This document shows positions 15,594 through 24,929 of a stretch of DNA of 32,942 nucleotides, piece by piece. The number at the start of each line of letters is the position of its first letter. Positions within the stretch are counted from its first letter, which is position 1. The translations under genes and the position numbers were made by a program. The stretch spans positions 1 to 32,942 of the forward strand of contig DFAQ01000049.1 in assembly GCA_002365865.1 (NCBI GenBank), read 5' to 3'. Below the pieces are notes generated by a model. That model was not told the DNA's origin, did no database searches, and saw nothing but the letters and a program-made list of their open reading frames with translations. The DNA comes from Pelotomaculum sp. UBA3102. Its GTDB lineage: Bacteria; Bacillota; Desulfotomaculia; Desulfotomaculales; Pelotomaculaceae.

Positions 15594-16259
15594 TCACCAG
15601 AACCCAAGCAGTTTAAATATTGCATTATCTACAACGGGCGGTCCTTCCAGACCGTTATCTTTTCTAAAACTTTTTACCGCCTTTTCCGTACCGGCCCCCC
15701 AGAAGCCATCGGGTTTCCACTTGATATAACCCAGCCTTTTCAGTGCTCGCTGTACTTCCAGGACGTCAGGTCCTTTACTGCCATACCTCAGGAGAGCAGG
15801 GGGAGTGCCAGGCGCACCGAAAGGTGTCCCGATAATGGTTACCGGTGTCCCCACGTTTATTCTGGAATAAACCTCCTCGGCATCGGAATTAAACATCCTG
15901 ATACAACCGTGGCTGGCAAAGCTGCCAATGCTGTGCGGGGCATTTGTACCGTGAATACCGTAGAAACCGTAAGGAATGTTCAAGGCCATCCAGCGGGTAC
16001 CCATTACTGCCGGTGGATTGCTGTCTTTGGATACAATTTCCCAATTTCCTACGGGAGTAGGTGACTCATACCTGCCCATTGCCACCGGGTACTGCCTGAC
16101 AGGTTCGCCTCCGTCAAAAAGGGTCAGGGTTAGTTTGTCCATATCAACAATTATGCTGAGATTCTCAGGAATCGAAGCTTCCGCATTTATTCCCGTGTTC
16201 AAACCTGTAAAGACAAAAACCAAAAAAGTGACAAAGCATTTGAAAAATAATTTATACAA
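15594..16259 (-). CDS. L,D-transpeptidase (YkuD) with C-terminal peptidoglycan-binding domain
   Basis: This 221-aa exported protein has a signal peptide (about 1-27), a YkuD catalytic domain (about 33-145) and a C-terminal peptidoglycan_binding_1 domain (about 158-218). The active site is complete: H103 in YGIHGTN and the SHGCIRM motif with H117 and catalytic C119. It should form or modify L,D-type peptide cross-links in the cell or spore wall. The substrate handling resembles Bacillus YkuD, but the wall-binding domain is C-terminal here instead of an N-terminal LysM. The start is a TTG about 8 nt after GGAGGA. Confidence 0.92.
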   Translation of the reverse strand: MYKLFFKCFVTFLVFVFTGLNTGINAEASIPENLSIIVDMDKLTLTLFDGGEPVRQYPVAMGRYESPTPVGNWEIVSKDSNPPAVMGTRWMALNIPYGFYGIHGTNAPHSIGSFASHGCIRMFNSDAEEVYSRINVGTPVTIIGTPFGAPGTPPALLRYGSKGPDVLEVQRALKRLGYIKWKPDGFWGAGTEKAVKSFRKDNGLEGPPVVDNAIFKLLGFW

Positions 16260-16346
16260 AATATACTTCCTCCATTTTTATCCCGGCAAACATATTGTTT
16301 AACCGGGATTAATATTTAATACAGGCATATATTTAATAGAAAGCAC

Positions 16347-16374
16347 AAAAAAAGACCCGTCAGGGCCTTTTTTT
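16347..16374 (-). terminator. Intrinsic terminator after purQ
   Basis: Read on the minus strand, a stem of an A-run plus GGCCC pairs with GGGTC plus a T-run around a TGAC loop, immediately after the purQ stop codon. A/T runs on both sides make it potentially bidirectional. Confidence 0.85.
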
Positions 16375-16378
16375 AGGT

Positions 16379-17164
16379 TTAAGTTTGCCGGATATATGCA
16401 ACCGCATTTTTGAAGATGACCAAACCGTGCGGTGCGGCGTCAGCACACGGCATACGACGCCAATCCGGATGCTGGGTTTTTTCAACGTAACGCTCGGGGT
16501 GAGGCATCATACCCATGATGCGGCCGGTGGAGTCACAAATCCCTGCGACAGCGTTTAATGATCCGTTGGGGTTGTCAGGGTAGTCCATCGAAGGCATACC
16601 GCCGGCAGCGGCATAGCGGAACGCCACCTGTCCCCGGTTTTCAATTTCCTGCATCGTGGCAGGGTCGGTATAAAACTTACCTTCCCCGTGTGCCACCTGT
16701 GCGTGTATAACAGCACCCTCCATGCCCCGGGTGAAAACACAGTGACTGCGTTCGACAACCAGGTTTACCCAGCGGCATTCAAAATGACCGCTGTCGTTAG
16801 ATATCAGTGCAGCTTTAATTTCACCCAGGTTCCGGTACGGTAGCAAACCGGTTCGGACCAGTACCTGAAACCCGTTACATATACCGAGTACCAGTTTACC
16901 GGCATTTACAAACTCTAAGAGTTGTTCCCTTAAAAAAGACGTCAGTTCCACCGCCAGGATCTTTCCTGAATGGACATCATCTCCATAAGAAAAGCCGCCG
17001 GGCAGGGCCAGAATCTGGTAAGTCGACAATCTTTCCTCGCCTCTTCTTAACTGGTTTACGTGTACCATGCGGCATTCCGCCCCGGCTTTTTCAAAGGCGT
17101 AAAAAGTCTCTTCGTCGCAGTTTATTCCGTCTGTCCGGAGCACACAGGTACGGGGCTTTTTCAT
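16379..17164 (-). CDS. purQ: Phosphoribosylformylglycinamidine synthase glutaminase subunit PurQ
   Basis: This protein of about 261 aa is the class I glutamine amidotransferase subunit that supplies ammonia to PurL in de novo purine synthesis. The oxyanion/nucleophile region is visible as LVLGICNGFQVL with the catalytic Cys, LPGGFSYGDDVHSGK is typical of PurQ, and the catalytic His is in MPHPERYVE near the C-terminus. It is somewhat longer than the roughly 227-aa Bacillus form. The frame is open further upstream, but the ATG at 17164 overlaps the purL stop (TAATG) and follows AAGGAGG, indicating translational coupling. Confidence 0.95.
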   Translation of the reverse strand: MKKPRTCVLRTDGINCDEETFYAFEKAGAECRMVHVNQLRRGEERLSTYQILALPGGFSYGDDVHSGKILAVELTSFLREQLLEFVNAGKLVLGICNGFQVLVRTGLLPYRNLGEIKAALISNDSGHFECRWVNLVVERSHCVFTRGMEGAVIHAQVAHGEGKFYTDPATMQEIENRGQVAFRYAAAGGMPSMDYPDNPNGSLNAVAGICDSTGRIMGMMPHPERYVEKTQHPDWRRMPCADAAPHGLVIFKNAVAYIRQT

Positions 17165-19998
17165 TAATGGAATACCTCCTTCATTGGTTGTTGCCATGAC
17201 TTTTTCAATACCTTTAAATCAAGTTTACAGAGAACCTTACCTGACTTTTCCACCATGATAGAATTCTCGCCGGTCGTTTTCCCGATTACTGTAACAGGTA
17301 CTTCTCTGAAAACTTTAAAAGGATCTGTTCCGGAAGGTATTTCCGCCAAAAAGCACCCGGCAGTTTCATTGAAAAGAAAGTTCTCAGTCTGCTCACCGCC
17401 GGGTATCCTGACCCGGGCACCCGTGCCGCCTCCGAAACACATTTCGGACAGAGCGGCGGCCAGGCCGCCTTCGCTGATATCGTGGCAGGCCAGAAGTTTA
17501 CCGGAACTGACAGCGCCGTAAACGGCTTCAAGAACCTGCATCAACCGGTTCAGGTTGATTTTAGGCAGATTGTTACCGACGGCTCCCAACAAATCGTAAT
17601 ACACAGAACCGGCCATTTCAACGATGTTCCGGTATCCCACCATGACGATAAGGCTGTCTTTTTCCTTAAAATCCGTAGAAACCGTCCGGGATACATCCGG
17701 GATACGACCGAATGCCGAAACACAGAGAACGGGCGGGATTTTAATTACAGTTCCGTCTTTCGCCCGGTAAGTACTGGACAGGCTGTCTTTCCCGGAAATA
17801 AAAGGCATGCTCGTTGCCCGCACAAAGTCCACGCAGGCATCTACCGCCAGGTCCAGCGCTCCCAGCAGTTCCTCGTCCGGGAAAGGCCAGATAAAATTGT
17901 CTATGAGAACCATTTCTCTTGGATTGGCACCGGAGGCCACGGCATTGGAAACCGCTTCCGTTGCCGCCCACAGGCTGCCGTAATATGGGTCGATCACATT
18001 CAACACCGGGTTTAAACCGTGGGAAACAACCATCCCGTAAGAACTACCCCGGATCGGGGCCAAAACCACCGCATCGTTTGGTCCGTGTCCATTGATTCCG
18101 GTGAAAGGCGGGAGGGCGCAGGTACCCTGAACCCCGTGGTCGTAAAGTCTGACGATGGGCTCTTTTGAGCATACATTAAGGTGCCCCAGCACCCTGGAGA
18201 ACAGGTCCGTCCAGTTACCGGCGGTTGTCGATTCCGGCTCTTGGAATACCGGTTTGTTCCAGGCAGCCTTCATCACCCGCTGGGGCAAACCATGGTGCAA
18301 AAAATCCATCTCTAGGTCCAAAACCGTACGGTTTTGAAACGTGGCGGTAAAGCGACGGTCACTGGTAAAATCACCAAGGACGGTTGCATCGACATTATAA
18401 TTACGGCAGATGGCCAAGAGACGTTCCACGTTTTCCGGAGCGACTGCCATAACCATCCGTTCCTGACTTTCTGAAAGCAGAATCTCCCACGGGGAAAGTC
18501 CGGGGTATTTCAACGGCACCCGGTCCAAAGCAATGCGCGCGCCGGTTTCCGAACCCATTTCCCCTACCGCGGAAGAAAATCCACCGGCACCACAGTCGGT
18601 AATGGCCCGGATCAGCCCCTCGTCCCTGGCGGCCAGAATGGCATCGAACATGCGTTTTTCTTCAATGGGGTGTCCAATCTGGACGGCACTGGAATTTACT
18701 TCCATGGTTCTGTCGGTCATTTCGCCGCTGGAAAAAGTAGCGCCATGAATGCCGTCCCGTCCTGTACTGCCGCCAAGAGCAACCACTTTATCCCCGGCTG
18801 AAGGGCTTCCTTTTCGGCATACCGCTGCCGGAAGAATGCCGTAGGCACCCACTATCACCGATGGCTTGGCGCGAAAATCCCGGTTGAAATGTACTGAACC
18901 GTTATTAGTAGGAATACCCATCCGGTTCCCGTAATCTCTTACCCCAGCCACAACTCTCCTTAACAAATAATGGGGGTGTAAGCACCCGGGCGGAATATCT
19001 TCAGTTGCCGTATCCGGCGGGGCAAAGCAAAATATGTCAGTGGAAGCCAATACTTTCGCTCCCAGTCCGGTACCTGCAATATCACGGAAAACACCGCCGC
19101 TACCGGTCATGGCACCTCCATACGGTTCAATGGCTGAAGGAGAGTTATGGGTCTCCACCTTGCCGCAGACGGCCATTCCCGCGTAAAATTGCATCACACC
19201 GGAGTTGTCTTCGAAAGCCGAAAGCACCAAAGGGTTCTTACATTCCTCGGTGGCATCTTTTAAACGTTCCAAAAGAGGCTTTTTTTCTTTACCGTCTACC
19301 ATCAGCTTCGCTCTAAAGGTTTTATGACCGCAATGTTCGGACCAGGTCTGGGCAATGGTTTCTATTTCACAGTCAGTGGGGTCTCTCCGGATGCCCTTAA
19401 AATAATCCTGAATGACCTTCATTTCTTCCAGATTCAAAAAAAGCTTGTCCCGGCTCAACTCATCCAGCTCATGATCATTCATTTGCCGTACGGGAATTAT
19501 TTCAGTTAAACCGGGTGTACCGTTAATAACTAAAGTTTCCGGGCTTTTTCTAACCACATACTCCACGGTGGCGTTTACCAAAAGGCTGTTGACGATCCTG
19601 TTTATGTCTTTACCGGTTATTTTATCACCGTAAAAACCGTATTCCCAGCTTGAGTCGGCGGCAACCAGCCCGGTAATCCCCAGATCGGCCGCCGACTTTA
19701 TCAGTGATGCTGCTTCCGGATTCATCACACCGGGTTTATAAGCAACCTCAAGGACGACGGCCGCATCCTCAATCAGCGGACCGTTCACCGTGTAGGATTG
19801 AAAAACGCTTTCTGCCAGAAGTTTTTCCGCCAGACGTACGGCATCGACTTCACTGATACCTTCGAGACGAAAGACACGAGCGGTTTTTATTTTTTCCACG
19901 CTTTTAATACCGAGGGCGTGGTTGATCTCATATAAAATATCCTCTCCTTTACCATCAGTTATGCCCGTTTTTCCAATCACCCGCACCTCATTGATCAT
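17164..19998 (-). CDS. purL: Phosphoribosylformylglycinamidine synthase PurL with N-terminal PurS-like duplication
   Basis: This 944-aa synthetase subunit converts FGAR to FGAM using ammonia from PurQ. Residues from about 200 onwards form the PurL core: QTWSEHCGHKTF, ETHNSPSAIEPYGGAMTG, GGSTGRDGIHGATFSS and the repeated AIR-synthase-like half with DISEGGLAAALSEMCFGG. The core is longer than Bacillus PurL because about 160 residues are added at the N-terminus. These look like two consecutive PurS-type modules: one at about 2-75, the second starting at about 82 with VVLEVAYKPGVMNPEA. PurS is normally a separate protein, so this is a PurS-PurL fusion, and no purS gene is present here. It starts with ATG after GGAGG. 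Confidence 0.95.
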   Translation of the reverse strand: MINEVRVIGKTGITDGKGEDILYEINHALGIKSVEKIKTARVFRLEGISEVDAVRLAEKLLAESVFQSYTVNGPLIEDAAVVLEVAYKPGVMNPEAASLIKSAADLGITGLVAADSSWEYGFYGDKITGKDINRIVNSLLVNATVEYVVRKSPETLVINGTPGLTEIIPVRQMNDHELDELSRDKLFLNLEEMKVIQDYFKGIRRDPTDCEIETIAQTWSEHCGHKTFRAKLMVDGKEKKPLLERLKDATEECKNPLVLSAFEDNSGVMQFYAGMAVCGKVETHNSPSAIEPYGGAMTGSGGVFRDIAGTGLGAKVLASTDIFCFAPPDTATEDIPPGCLHPHYLLRRVVAGVRDYGNRMGIPTNNGSVHFNRDFRAKPSVIVGAYGILPAAVCRKGSPSAGDKVVALGGSTGRDGIHGATFSSGEMTDRTMEVNSSAVQIGHPIEEKRMFDAILAARDEGLIRAITDCGAGGFSSAVGEMGSETGARIALDRVPLKYPGLSPWEILLSESQERMVMAVAPENVERLLAICRNYNVDATVLGDFTSDRRFTATFQNRTVLDLEMDFLHHGLPQRVMKAAWNKPVFQEPESTTAGNWTDLFSRVLGHLNVCSKEPIVRLYDHGVQGTCALPPFTGINGHGPNDAVVLAPIRGSSYGMVVSHGLNPVLNVIDPYYGSLWAATEAVSNAVASGANPREMVLIDNFIWPFPDEELLGALDLAVDACVDFVRATSMPFISGKDSLSSTYRAKDGTVIKIPPVLCVSAFGRIPDVSRTVSTDFKEKDSLIVMVGYRNIVEMAGSVYYDLLGAVGNNLPKINLNRLMQVLEAVYGAVSSGKLLACHDISEGGLAAALSEMCFGGGTGARVRIPGGEQTENFLFNETAGCFLAEIPSGTDPFKVFREVPVTVIGKTTGENSIMVEKSGKVLCKLDLKVLKKSWQQPMKEVFH

Positions 19999-20193
19999 CA
20001 GTTAAACCTCCGTTTCGAGTTACGTAAAAATTATCTAAATTTAAAATTACTGAAAACGGTAGAAAACAAAAATTAATTCACATCTTTAATATAACAAAAA
20101 TATCCCCTTTTAGGGGAGGTTCTTTATTCTAAAAATGATAAAAAATAAATAATCTCAATCATTATATAGTTATACCACCAAAAACATCGGTAC

Positions 20194-20222
20194 TTGCATT
20201 TAACACCATGCTGCCATATAAT
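20194..20222 (+). promoter_or_regulatory. Sigma-A-type promoter of selA-selB
   Basis: TTGCAT at 20194-20199, a 17-nt spacer, then a perfect TATAAT at 20217-20222. The start of transcription would be near 20229, about 44 nt before the selA ATG. Confidence 0.7.
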
Positions 20223-20272
20223 TTTAAGGATAGTTAAGTTAATAATAAAGCTGGTTTTTTCCGGGAGGTTTT

Positions 20273-21697
20273 ATGGACCACGAAACAAAAGAAAAGATCT
20301 TGAGATTACTGCCGTCAGTTGACGAGGTGCTCAGGAATGACCGGGTGGCGGAACTGCTTTTTACATACCCGCGTAAATTAGTGGTCGACACGGTGCGGCA
20401 AATGCTGTCTTGCGAACGAAGAAATATATTAACCCAAAACGGGTATGAAAAAAATAAGAAAAAAAACAAGACTTTTTTCCTGGACTTAATTGCGGTTAAA
20501 ACCCTTGATTCCGTTCACCGTTCAGTACGTCCCAAACTACGCCGCGTAATAAACGCCACCGGCGTTGTGCTTCATACCAACCTGGGCCGGGCCCTCCTGA
20601 GCAAGCGCGCCAGACAGGCGGTAAGCGAAGTAACGGCAAGCTATTCCAACCTGGAGCTTAACCTTGACACCGGTAAGAGAGGCTCCCGTTATGATCCTCT
20701 TGAGCCGCTGCTTACTACGCTGACGGGTGCAGAGGCAGCACTGGTAGTAAATAATAATGCTGCGGCAGTGCTCCTGGCTCTCGGTACCATGGCCAGGGGT
20801 AGGGAAGTCATCGTTTCCAGGGGCCAGTTGGTCGAAATAGGAGGTTCTTTCCGCATTCCGGAGGTAATGCTCCAAAGCGGGGCGCGCCTGGTTGAAATAG
20901 GTGCCACCAACAAGACTTACCCGGATGATTACCGGAAAGCGGTTAATGAAAACACCGCCCTGCTTCTCCACGTACACACCAGTAACTACCGCATCATAGG
21001 TTTTACCAGGGAAACAACGGTTTCAGAACTGGTCGAAATTGGTCACAGCTTCTCACTACCGGTCATGTCCGACCTGGGCAGCGGTTCTCTGGTCGACTTG
21101 AGTGTTTACGGGTTGCCCTGGGAACTGACCGTCCAGGAAGTGGTAAAATCCGGGCCTGATGTAGTCACTTTCAGTGGGGACAAGCTACTGGGCGGAACCC
21201 AGGCCGGCATCATTGTGGGTAAGCGTCGTTATATCGAAAAGATGAAAAAGAACCCCCTGACCAGAGCGGTCCGGATAGATAAAATGACGGTCGCGGCCCT
21301 CGAAGCAACCTTGAGGGAGTACCTGGATCAGGAACATGCAATCAGGGAAATACCTACCCTGAAAATGCTTACTGTTTCAATCGAAACTCTTCAAGAAAAA
21401 GCTTCCGGTCTGGCAGCAATCCTTGCCGGTATTTTAAAAAACCAGGCGGAAGTATCCGTGGAAAACGGTAATTCCGCGGTTGGTGGCGGCGCCATGCCGA
21501 CTGCCGTTCTCCCGACCGCTGTGGTAGCAATAATCCCCGGAGAAATATCCGCCGCTGAACTGCAGGCCGCGCTGCGCCAGGGAGAACCGGCGGTAATGGC
21601 CAGAGTTCAGGAAGAAAAAGTTTTGTTCGATGTACGCACTATCAGCAGGGTTGAATTTGAACCGTTGGCACAAACGTTAGCGCAGGTACTGAAATAA
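20273..21697 (+). CDS. selA: L-seryl-tRNA(Sec) selenium transferase
   Basis: This 474-aa PLP enzyme converts Ser-tRNA(Sec) to selenocysteinyl-tRNA(Sec) with selenophosphate. The N-terminal tRNA-binding helical region (LLPSVDEVLRND near the start) is followed by INATGVVLHTNLGRALLS, the family signature. The PLP lysine is K304 in FSGDKLLGGTQAG. Length and motif order match bacterial decameric SelA. It starts with ATG after GGGAGG. It is co-directional with selB 53 nt downstream. The tRNA(Sec) gene selC is not seen in this window. Confidence 0.97.
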   Translation: MDHETKEKILRLLPSVDEVLRNDRVAELLFTYPRKLVVDTVRQMLSCERRNILTQNGYEKNKKKNKTFFLDLIAVKTLDSVHRSVRPKLRRVINATGVVLHTNLGRALLSKRARQAVSEVTASYSNLELNLDTGKRGSRYDPLEPLLTTLTGAEAALVVNNNAAAVLLALGTMARGREVIVSRGQLVEIGGSFRIPEVMLQSGARLVEIGATNKTYPDDYRKAVNENTALLLHVHTSNYRIIGFTRETTVSELVEIGHSFSLPVMSDLGSGSLVDLSVYGLPWELTVQEVVKSGPDVVTFSGDKLLGGTQAGIIVGKRRYIEKMKKNPLTRAVRIDKMTVAALEATLREYLDQEHAIREIPTLKMLTVSIETLQEKASGLAAILAGILKNQAEVSVENGNSAVGGGAMPTAVLPTAVVAIIPGEISAAELQAALRQGEPAVMARVQEEKVLFDVRTISRVEFEPLAQTLAQVLK

Positions 21698-21750
21698 CAT
21701 CAATTTTATTTTTAGACAGATTTTTTTTTGATAAAAAGGAGGTGCCGGCT

Positions 21751-23670
21751 GTGGAACACCTCATTATTGGCACCGCCGGACACGTAGACCACGGTAAAAC
21801 CGCTCTGATCAGGGCGTTAACCGGAATCGACACCGACCGGCTTAAAGAAGAAAAGGAAAGAGGTATTTCCATAGAACTGGGTTTTGCCTCACTAACCCTG
21901 CCGAGTGGACGCAGGGCCGGCATTGTGGATGTTCCCGGGCACGAAAAATTTATCAAAAATATGCTGGCCGGTGCAGGAGGATTTGATCTCGTTATCCTGG
22001 TCATAGCCGCTGACGAAGGAGTTATGCCCCAGACCAGGGAGCACCTGGATATCATCGAACTGCTTCAGGTTAAAAAAGGTGTCGTAGTGCTCACCAAAGC
22101 AGACCTGGTGGATCAAGAATGGCTGGACCTGGTACGGGAAGAAACAGCTGAACTCCTGAAAGACACTGTTTTGGAAAATACTCCTGTAGCCACGGTATCG
22201 GCTCTAACCGGGCAGGGAATACCGGAGTTACTGCGCCTAATCGACCAGGTGGCCGGAGTGGTCCAAACCAGGTCTGACACAGGAGCACCCCGGCTGCCGG
22301 TGGACCGGTTGTTTTCAATAACCGGCTTCGGCACGATTGTTACCGGAACCTTGCTTTCAGGTTCGCTCAAGGTAGGGGATGTGGTTGAAATCCAGCCCCG
22401 GGGAATAAATGCCCGCGTGCGCTCCATGCAGATACACGGCGATAAAGTAGAAACGGCGGGCGCCGGCCAGCGAGTGGCGCTCAACCTGGCAGGACTGGAA
22501 CTGGAGCAAATTGAACGCGGGTGCGTAGTGACCGGGTTAAAAAGCATTACTCCTTCCCACCGGTTGGACGTGCGACTTCTGTTGCTTAAAAACACTTCCA
22601 GGCCGCTAAAAAATCGGACCCGCATCCGTTTTTACCTTGGTACCGGTGAAACCCTGGGCCGGGTGGTACTCCTGGACCGGGAAGAACTGGAACCCGGTTC
22701 AACGGCTTATGCTCAGTTGGAGCTGGAGCATCAGGCGGTTGCCGCCAAGGGGGACCGTTTTGTAATTCGGTCCTACTCACCCATGCTAACCATCGGCGGC
22801 GGTACGATTATCGACCCGCTGCCGAAGCGCAAGCATAAACGCTTTCGCAAGGAAGTACTGGATGCTCTGGCTACCCGTGAAAAAGGCACGCCGGAAGAGT
22901 TGTTGGAGCAATACCTGACGGGAAACCGGCAACTGCCGGAGGTAAATGATGCTGCAACCGGGACGGGACTCCCGCAATCAGAAGTAAAAGAAGCAGCTAA
23001 AAATTTATGCGAAACCGGGACGTTGAAACAAATCAACAGCGACGGCAAGAAATACTTGCTCTTAAAGGATACATTCTTGTCCTGGGCAGATGAAATAACC
23101 GAACTTTTAAACTTTTATCACCGGAAATATCCCCTGAGGGAGGGCTATCCCAGGGAGGAACTACGCTCACGTAAATTTAAGCAATTAAATAATAAAATAT
23201 TTCAATTACTGCTCCTGGAAATGAAACAAGACGGATTGCTGCGGGTGACTTCCCAGGCGGTGGCGCTTCAGTCCTTTGAACCCGGTCCCGGTCCCGAACA
23301 GCAAAAGGTAATCACCAAAATAAAGAAGATTTTAAAGGATGCTGTTTTTTTACCTCCCTCGTGGAGAGAACTCTGCCGGAGGGCTGATTTTGATGAAACT
23401 GCCGGGGCAGAACTGCTCCAATACCTCTTAAGAACCGGAGAAATGGTCAAAGTAGCGGATGACCTGTATTTTTCAGGTGACATTATAGTGGAGGCCCGGG
23501 AAAAATTATCCGCATACCTGCGTGAGAAAGGAGAAATATCAGTAGGTGAATTGCGGGATCTCTTAAAAACTTCCCGTAAATACGCCCTGCCCCTGCTTGA
23601 ATATTTTGACCGCGAGAAAATTACCCGCCGGGTAGGCGACAAGCGTCTACCGGGACGGGCTATGGAGTAA
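21751..23670 (+). CDS. selB: Selenocysteine-specific elongation factor SelB
   Basis: This 639-aa EF-Tu-like GTPase carries Sec-tRNA(Sec) to UGA codons and binds the SECIS hairpin. The G domain has GHVDHGKT (about 10-17), switch I with EKERGISIELGF, DVPGHEKFI and TKAD. Beta-barrel domains follow, and the C-terminal third (about residues 370-639) carries the winged-helix repeats that bind SECIS RNA. The frame opens at a GTG at 21742, but that codon overlaps AAGGAGGT; the GTG at 21751 has 8-nt spacing and is the likely start. The stop codon lies inside the terminator stem. Confidence 0.96.
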   Translation: MEHLIIGTAGHVDHGKTALIRALTGIDTDRLKEEKERGISIELGFASLTLPSGRRAGIVDVPGHEKFIKNMLAGAGGFDLVILVIAADEGVMPQTREHLDIIELLQVKKGVVVLTKADLVDQEWLDLVREETAELLKDTVLENTPVATVSALTGQGIPELLRLIDQVAGVVQTRSDTGAPRLPVDRLFSITGFGTIVTGTLLSGSLKVGDVVEIQPRGINARVRSMQIHGDKVETAGAGQRVALNLAGLELEQIERGCVVTGLKSITPSHRLDVRLLLLKNTSRPLKNRTRIRFYLGTGETLGRVVLLDREELEPGSTAYAQLELEHQAVAAKGDRFVIRSYSPMLTIGGGTIIDPLPKRKHKRFRKEVLDALATREKGTPEELLEQYLTGNRQLPEVNDAATGTGLPQSEVKEAAKNLCETGTLKQINSDGKKYLLLKDTFLSWADEITELLNFYHRKYPLREGYPREELRSRKFKQLNNKIFQLLLLEMKQDGLLRVTSQAVALQSFEPGPGPEQQKVITKIKKILKDAVFLPPSWRELCRRADFDETAGAELLQYLLRTGEMVKVADDLYFSGDIIVEAREKLSAYLREKGEISVGELRDLLKTSRKYALPLLEYFDREKITRRVGDKRLPGRAME

Positions 23671-23705
23671 GCCAGCCACGCAGGTGGCTGGCTTACTCCA
23701 TTTTT
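23663..23705 (+). terminator. Very strong intrinsic terminator overlapping the selB stop codon
   Basis: A perfect 17-bp stem (from TGGAGTAAG to its complement CTTACTCCA) with a GCAG loop is followed by TTTTT. The last codon and TAA stop of selB form part of the left arm. I checked whether it could be a tRNA(Sec), but it is a simple hairpin. Confidence 0.93.
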
Positions 23706-23825
23706 ATACAGGCAATAGAACAAATAAAATACCTCATATTTTAAAATTATCAAGCATATTAAAAAATGAAACACTAACCTACGGTTTAAACAGGGTTATA
23801 ATATGGAAGGGCGGGGAAAAGCAAT

Positions 23826-24572
23826 TTGAAATATTTCCTGTATGCCTGCAAGTTCAGGAAAGGTTATATTTTTGCCCTGCTGGTACTGGCATTGACTGCC
23901 CTGGTCGGCCACAGGGCGGTCACATCCCTCCTGGCAGAGCGATATATTGCTGCCTTATCATGGGCGCTGGCCGATAAATTGATTGTGATTGACCCCGGAC
24001 ACGGGGGCGATGACCCGGGTGCTGTCGGCAGCAGGGGTATTCACGAAAAAGACATCGTGCTTGACGTATCAAAAAAATTGGGTACAATATTACGCCAGGC
24101 CGGAGCCGAGGTCTTGTTGACCAGGGAAACCGACCATGATCTTGCCGGCACCGCTGCAAAATATTCCTACCGGTCCAAGATTGAAGACCTGACTCGCCGG
24201 GTAGAAATGGCTAATGAAAAACAGGCCGACCTTTTTATCAGTATTCACGTCAACAGCTTTCCCGACCCCCGCGAGAAAGGTGCGCAAACCTTTTCCCAAC
24301 CAGGGTCGGTAGAAAGCAATAAACTGGCAAAGGCTATCCAGCACGAATTAAACAACTTTTTAGAAAATTCGGGGCGTCAAGCCAAACAAGTTGACTTCTT
24401 CACCAATCGGATGGCTAAAATGCCCAGCACAATCGTAGAAATTGGATTTATAAGTAATCCCGGTGAAGAAAGTTTAATGCTCGATCCCCAATACCAGCAA
24501 AAAATTGCCTGGTCTATTTACGCCGGAATAGCCCGCTACCTGGCCGAGCCCAAGGCTGTGCTGTCTCCTTGA
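23826..24572 (+). CDS. cwlD: CwlD-type N-acetylmuramoyl-L-alanine amidase
   Basis: This 248-aa zinc amidase has one N-terminal membrane anchor (about 13-30) and an Amidase_3 domain (about 52-242). Zinc ligands are H59 in DPGHGG, E74 in HEKD and H141 in SIHVN, with catalytic E205 in VEIGF. The small size with an anchor fits CwlD, which removes peptides from spore cortex glycan before muramic-delta-lactam formation. A germination-type function is inferred from the family and the spore-former context. The TTG start follows a GGGCGGGG stretch. A SigE-like pair (CAATAGA at 23713, CATATTTT at 23735) lies upstream but is weak; TATAAT near 23798 has no clear -35. Confidence 0.9.
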   Translation: MKYFLYACKFRKGYIFALLVLALTALVGHRAVTSLLAERYIAALSWALADKLIVIDPGHGGDDPGAVGSRGIHEKDIVLDVSKKLGTILRQAGAEVLLTRETDHDLAGTAAKYSYRSKIEDLTRRVEMANEKQADLFISIHVNSFPDPREKGAQTFSQPGSVESNKLAKAIQHELNNFLENSGRQAKQVDFFTNRMAKMPSTIVEIGFISNPGEESLMLDPQYQQKIAWSIYAGIARYLAEPKAVLSP

Positions 24573-24673
24573 TAATCTTATTGAAACATCTTTTATTATT
24601 ACTATGGTATATATCTGCTCCTTCAGGTAAAGCTAATTAAAGATTTAATTTTTTATTTAAAGGAGGCAGGTAT

Positions 24674-24886
24674 ATGTTTTCTTACCGCACAATAGCTGGT
24701 ATCGGCGCGGCGGCGCTGGTATTTATTGCCCTGTCAAGAATAAGCGACAAGTATATCAGGGAACGGGCGGGTGAACCCACGGGGGAATTCATTAAAAAAA
24801 CCGCCGTGAAAACCGCCGGTCGGGTGGAGGGCATCATCCGCAGGCGTACCGGTACCGTTATGGACATAATGAACGACGTGATTTAG
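24674..24886 (+). CDS. Small membrane protein of unknown function
   Basis: This 70-aa protein has an N-terminal hydrophobic segment (about 8-20, GIGAAALVFIAL) and a basic, amphipathic remainder with several Arg/Lys pairs. I do not recognise the family. A good AAAGGAGG precedes the ATG by 8 nt and a GC-rich hairpin follows the stop, so it is probably a real gene. It lies about 100 nt after cwlD in the same direction. Confidence 0.7.
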   Translation: MFSYRTIAGIGAAALVFIALSRISDKYIRERAGEPTGEFIKKTAVKTAGRVEGIIRRRTGTVMDIMNDVI

Positions 24887-24908
24887 TTTTGATCATAGTT
24901 TAAAAATT

Positions 24909-24929
24909 GCGGGCGCTAAAAACGCCCGC
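24909..24929 (+). terminator. GC-rich hairpin after the small membrane protein gene
   Basis: A perfect 7-bp inverted repeat GCGGGCG/CGCCCGC with a 7-nt loop lies 22 nt after the stop codon. Only short T-rich sequence follows, so termination strength is uncertain. Confidence 0.55.

Noticed and set aside
19999..20272. Purine riboswitch or other aptamer upstream of purL
   Set aside because: I looked on the minus strand for the conserved purine aptamer core and saw none; only a weak CCCC/GGGG hairpin near 20103-20118 is present.
23663..23700. Possible tRNA(Sec) gene after selB
   Set aside because: It is a single perfect 17-bp hairpin with a 4-nt loop and a T run, with no cloverleaf; it is a terminator.
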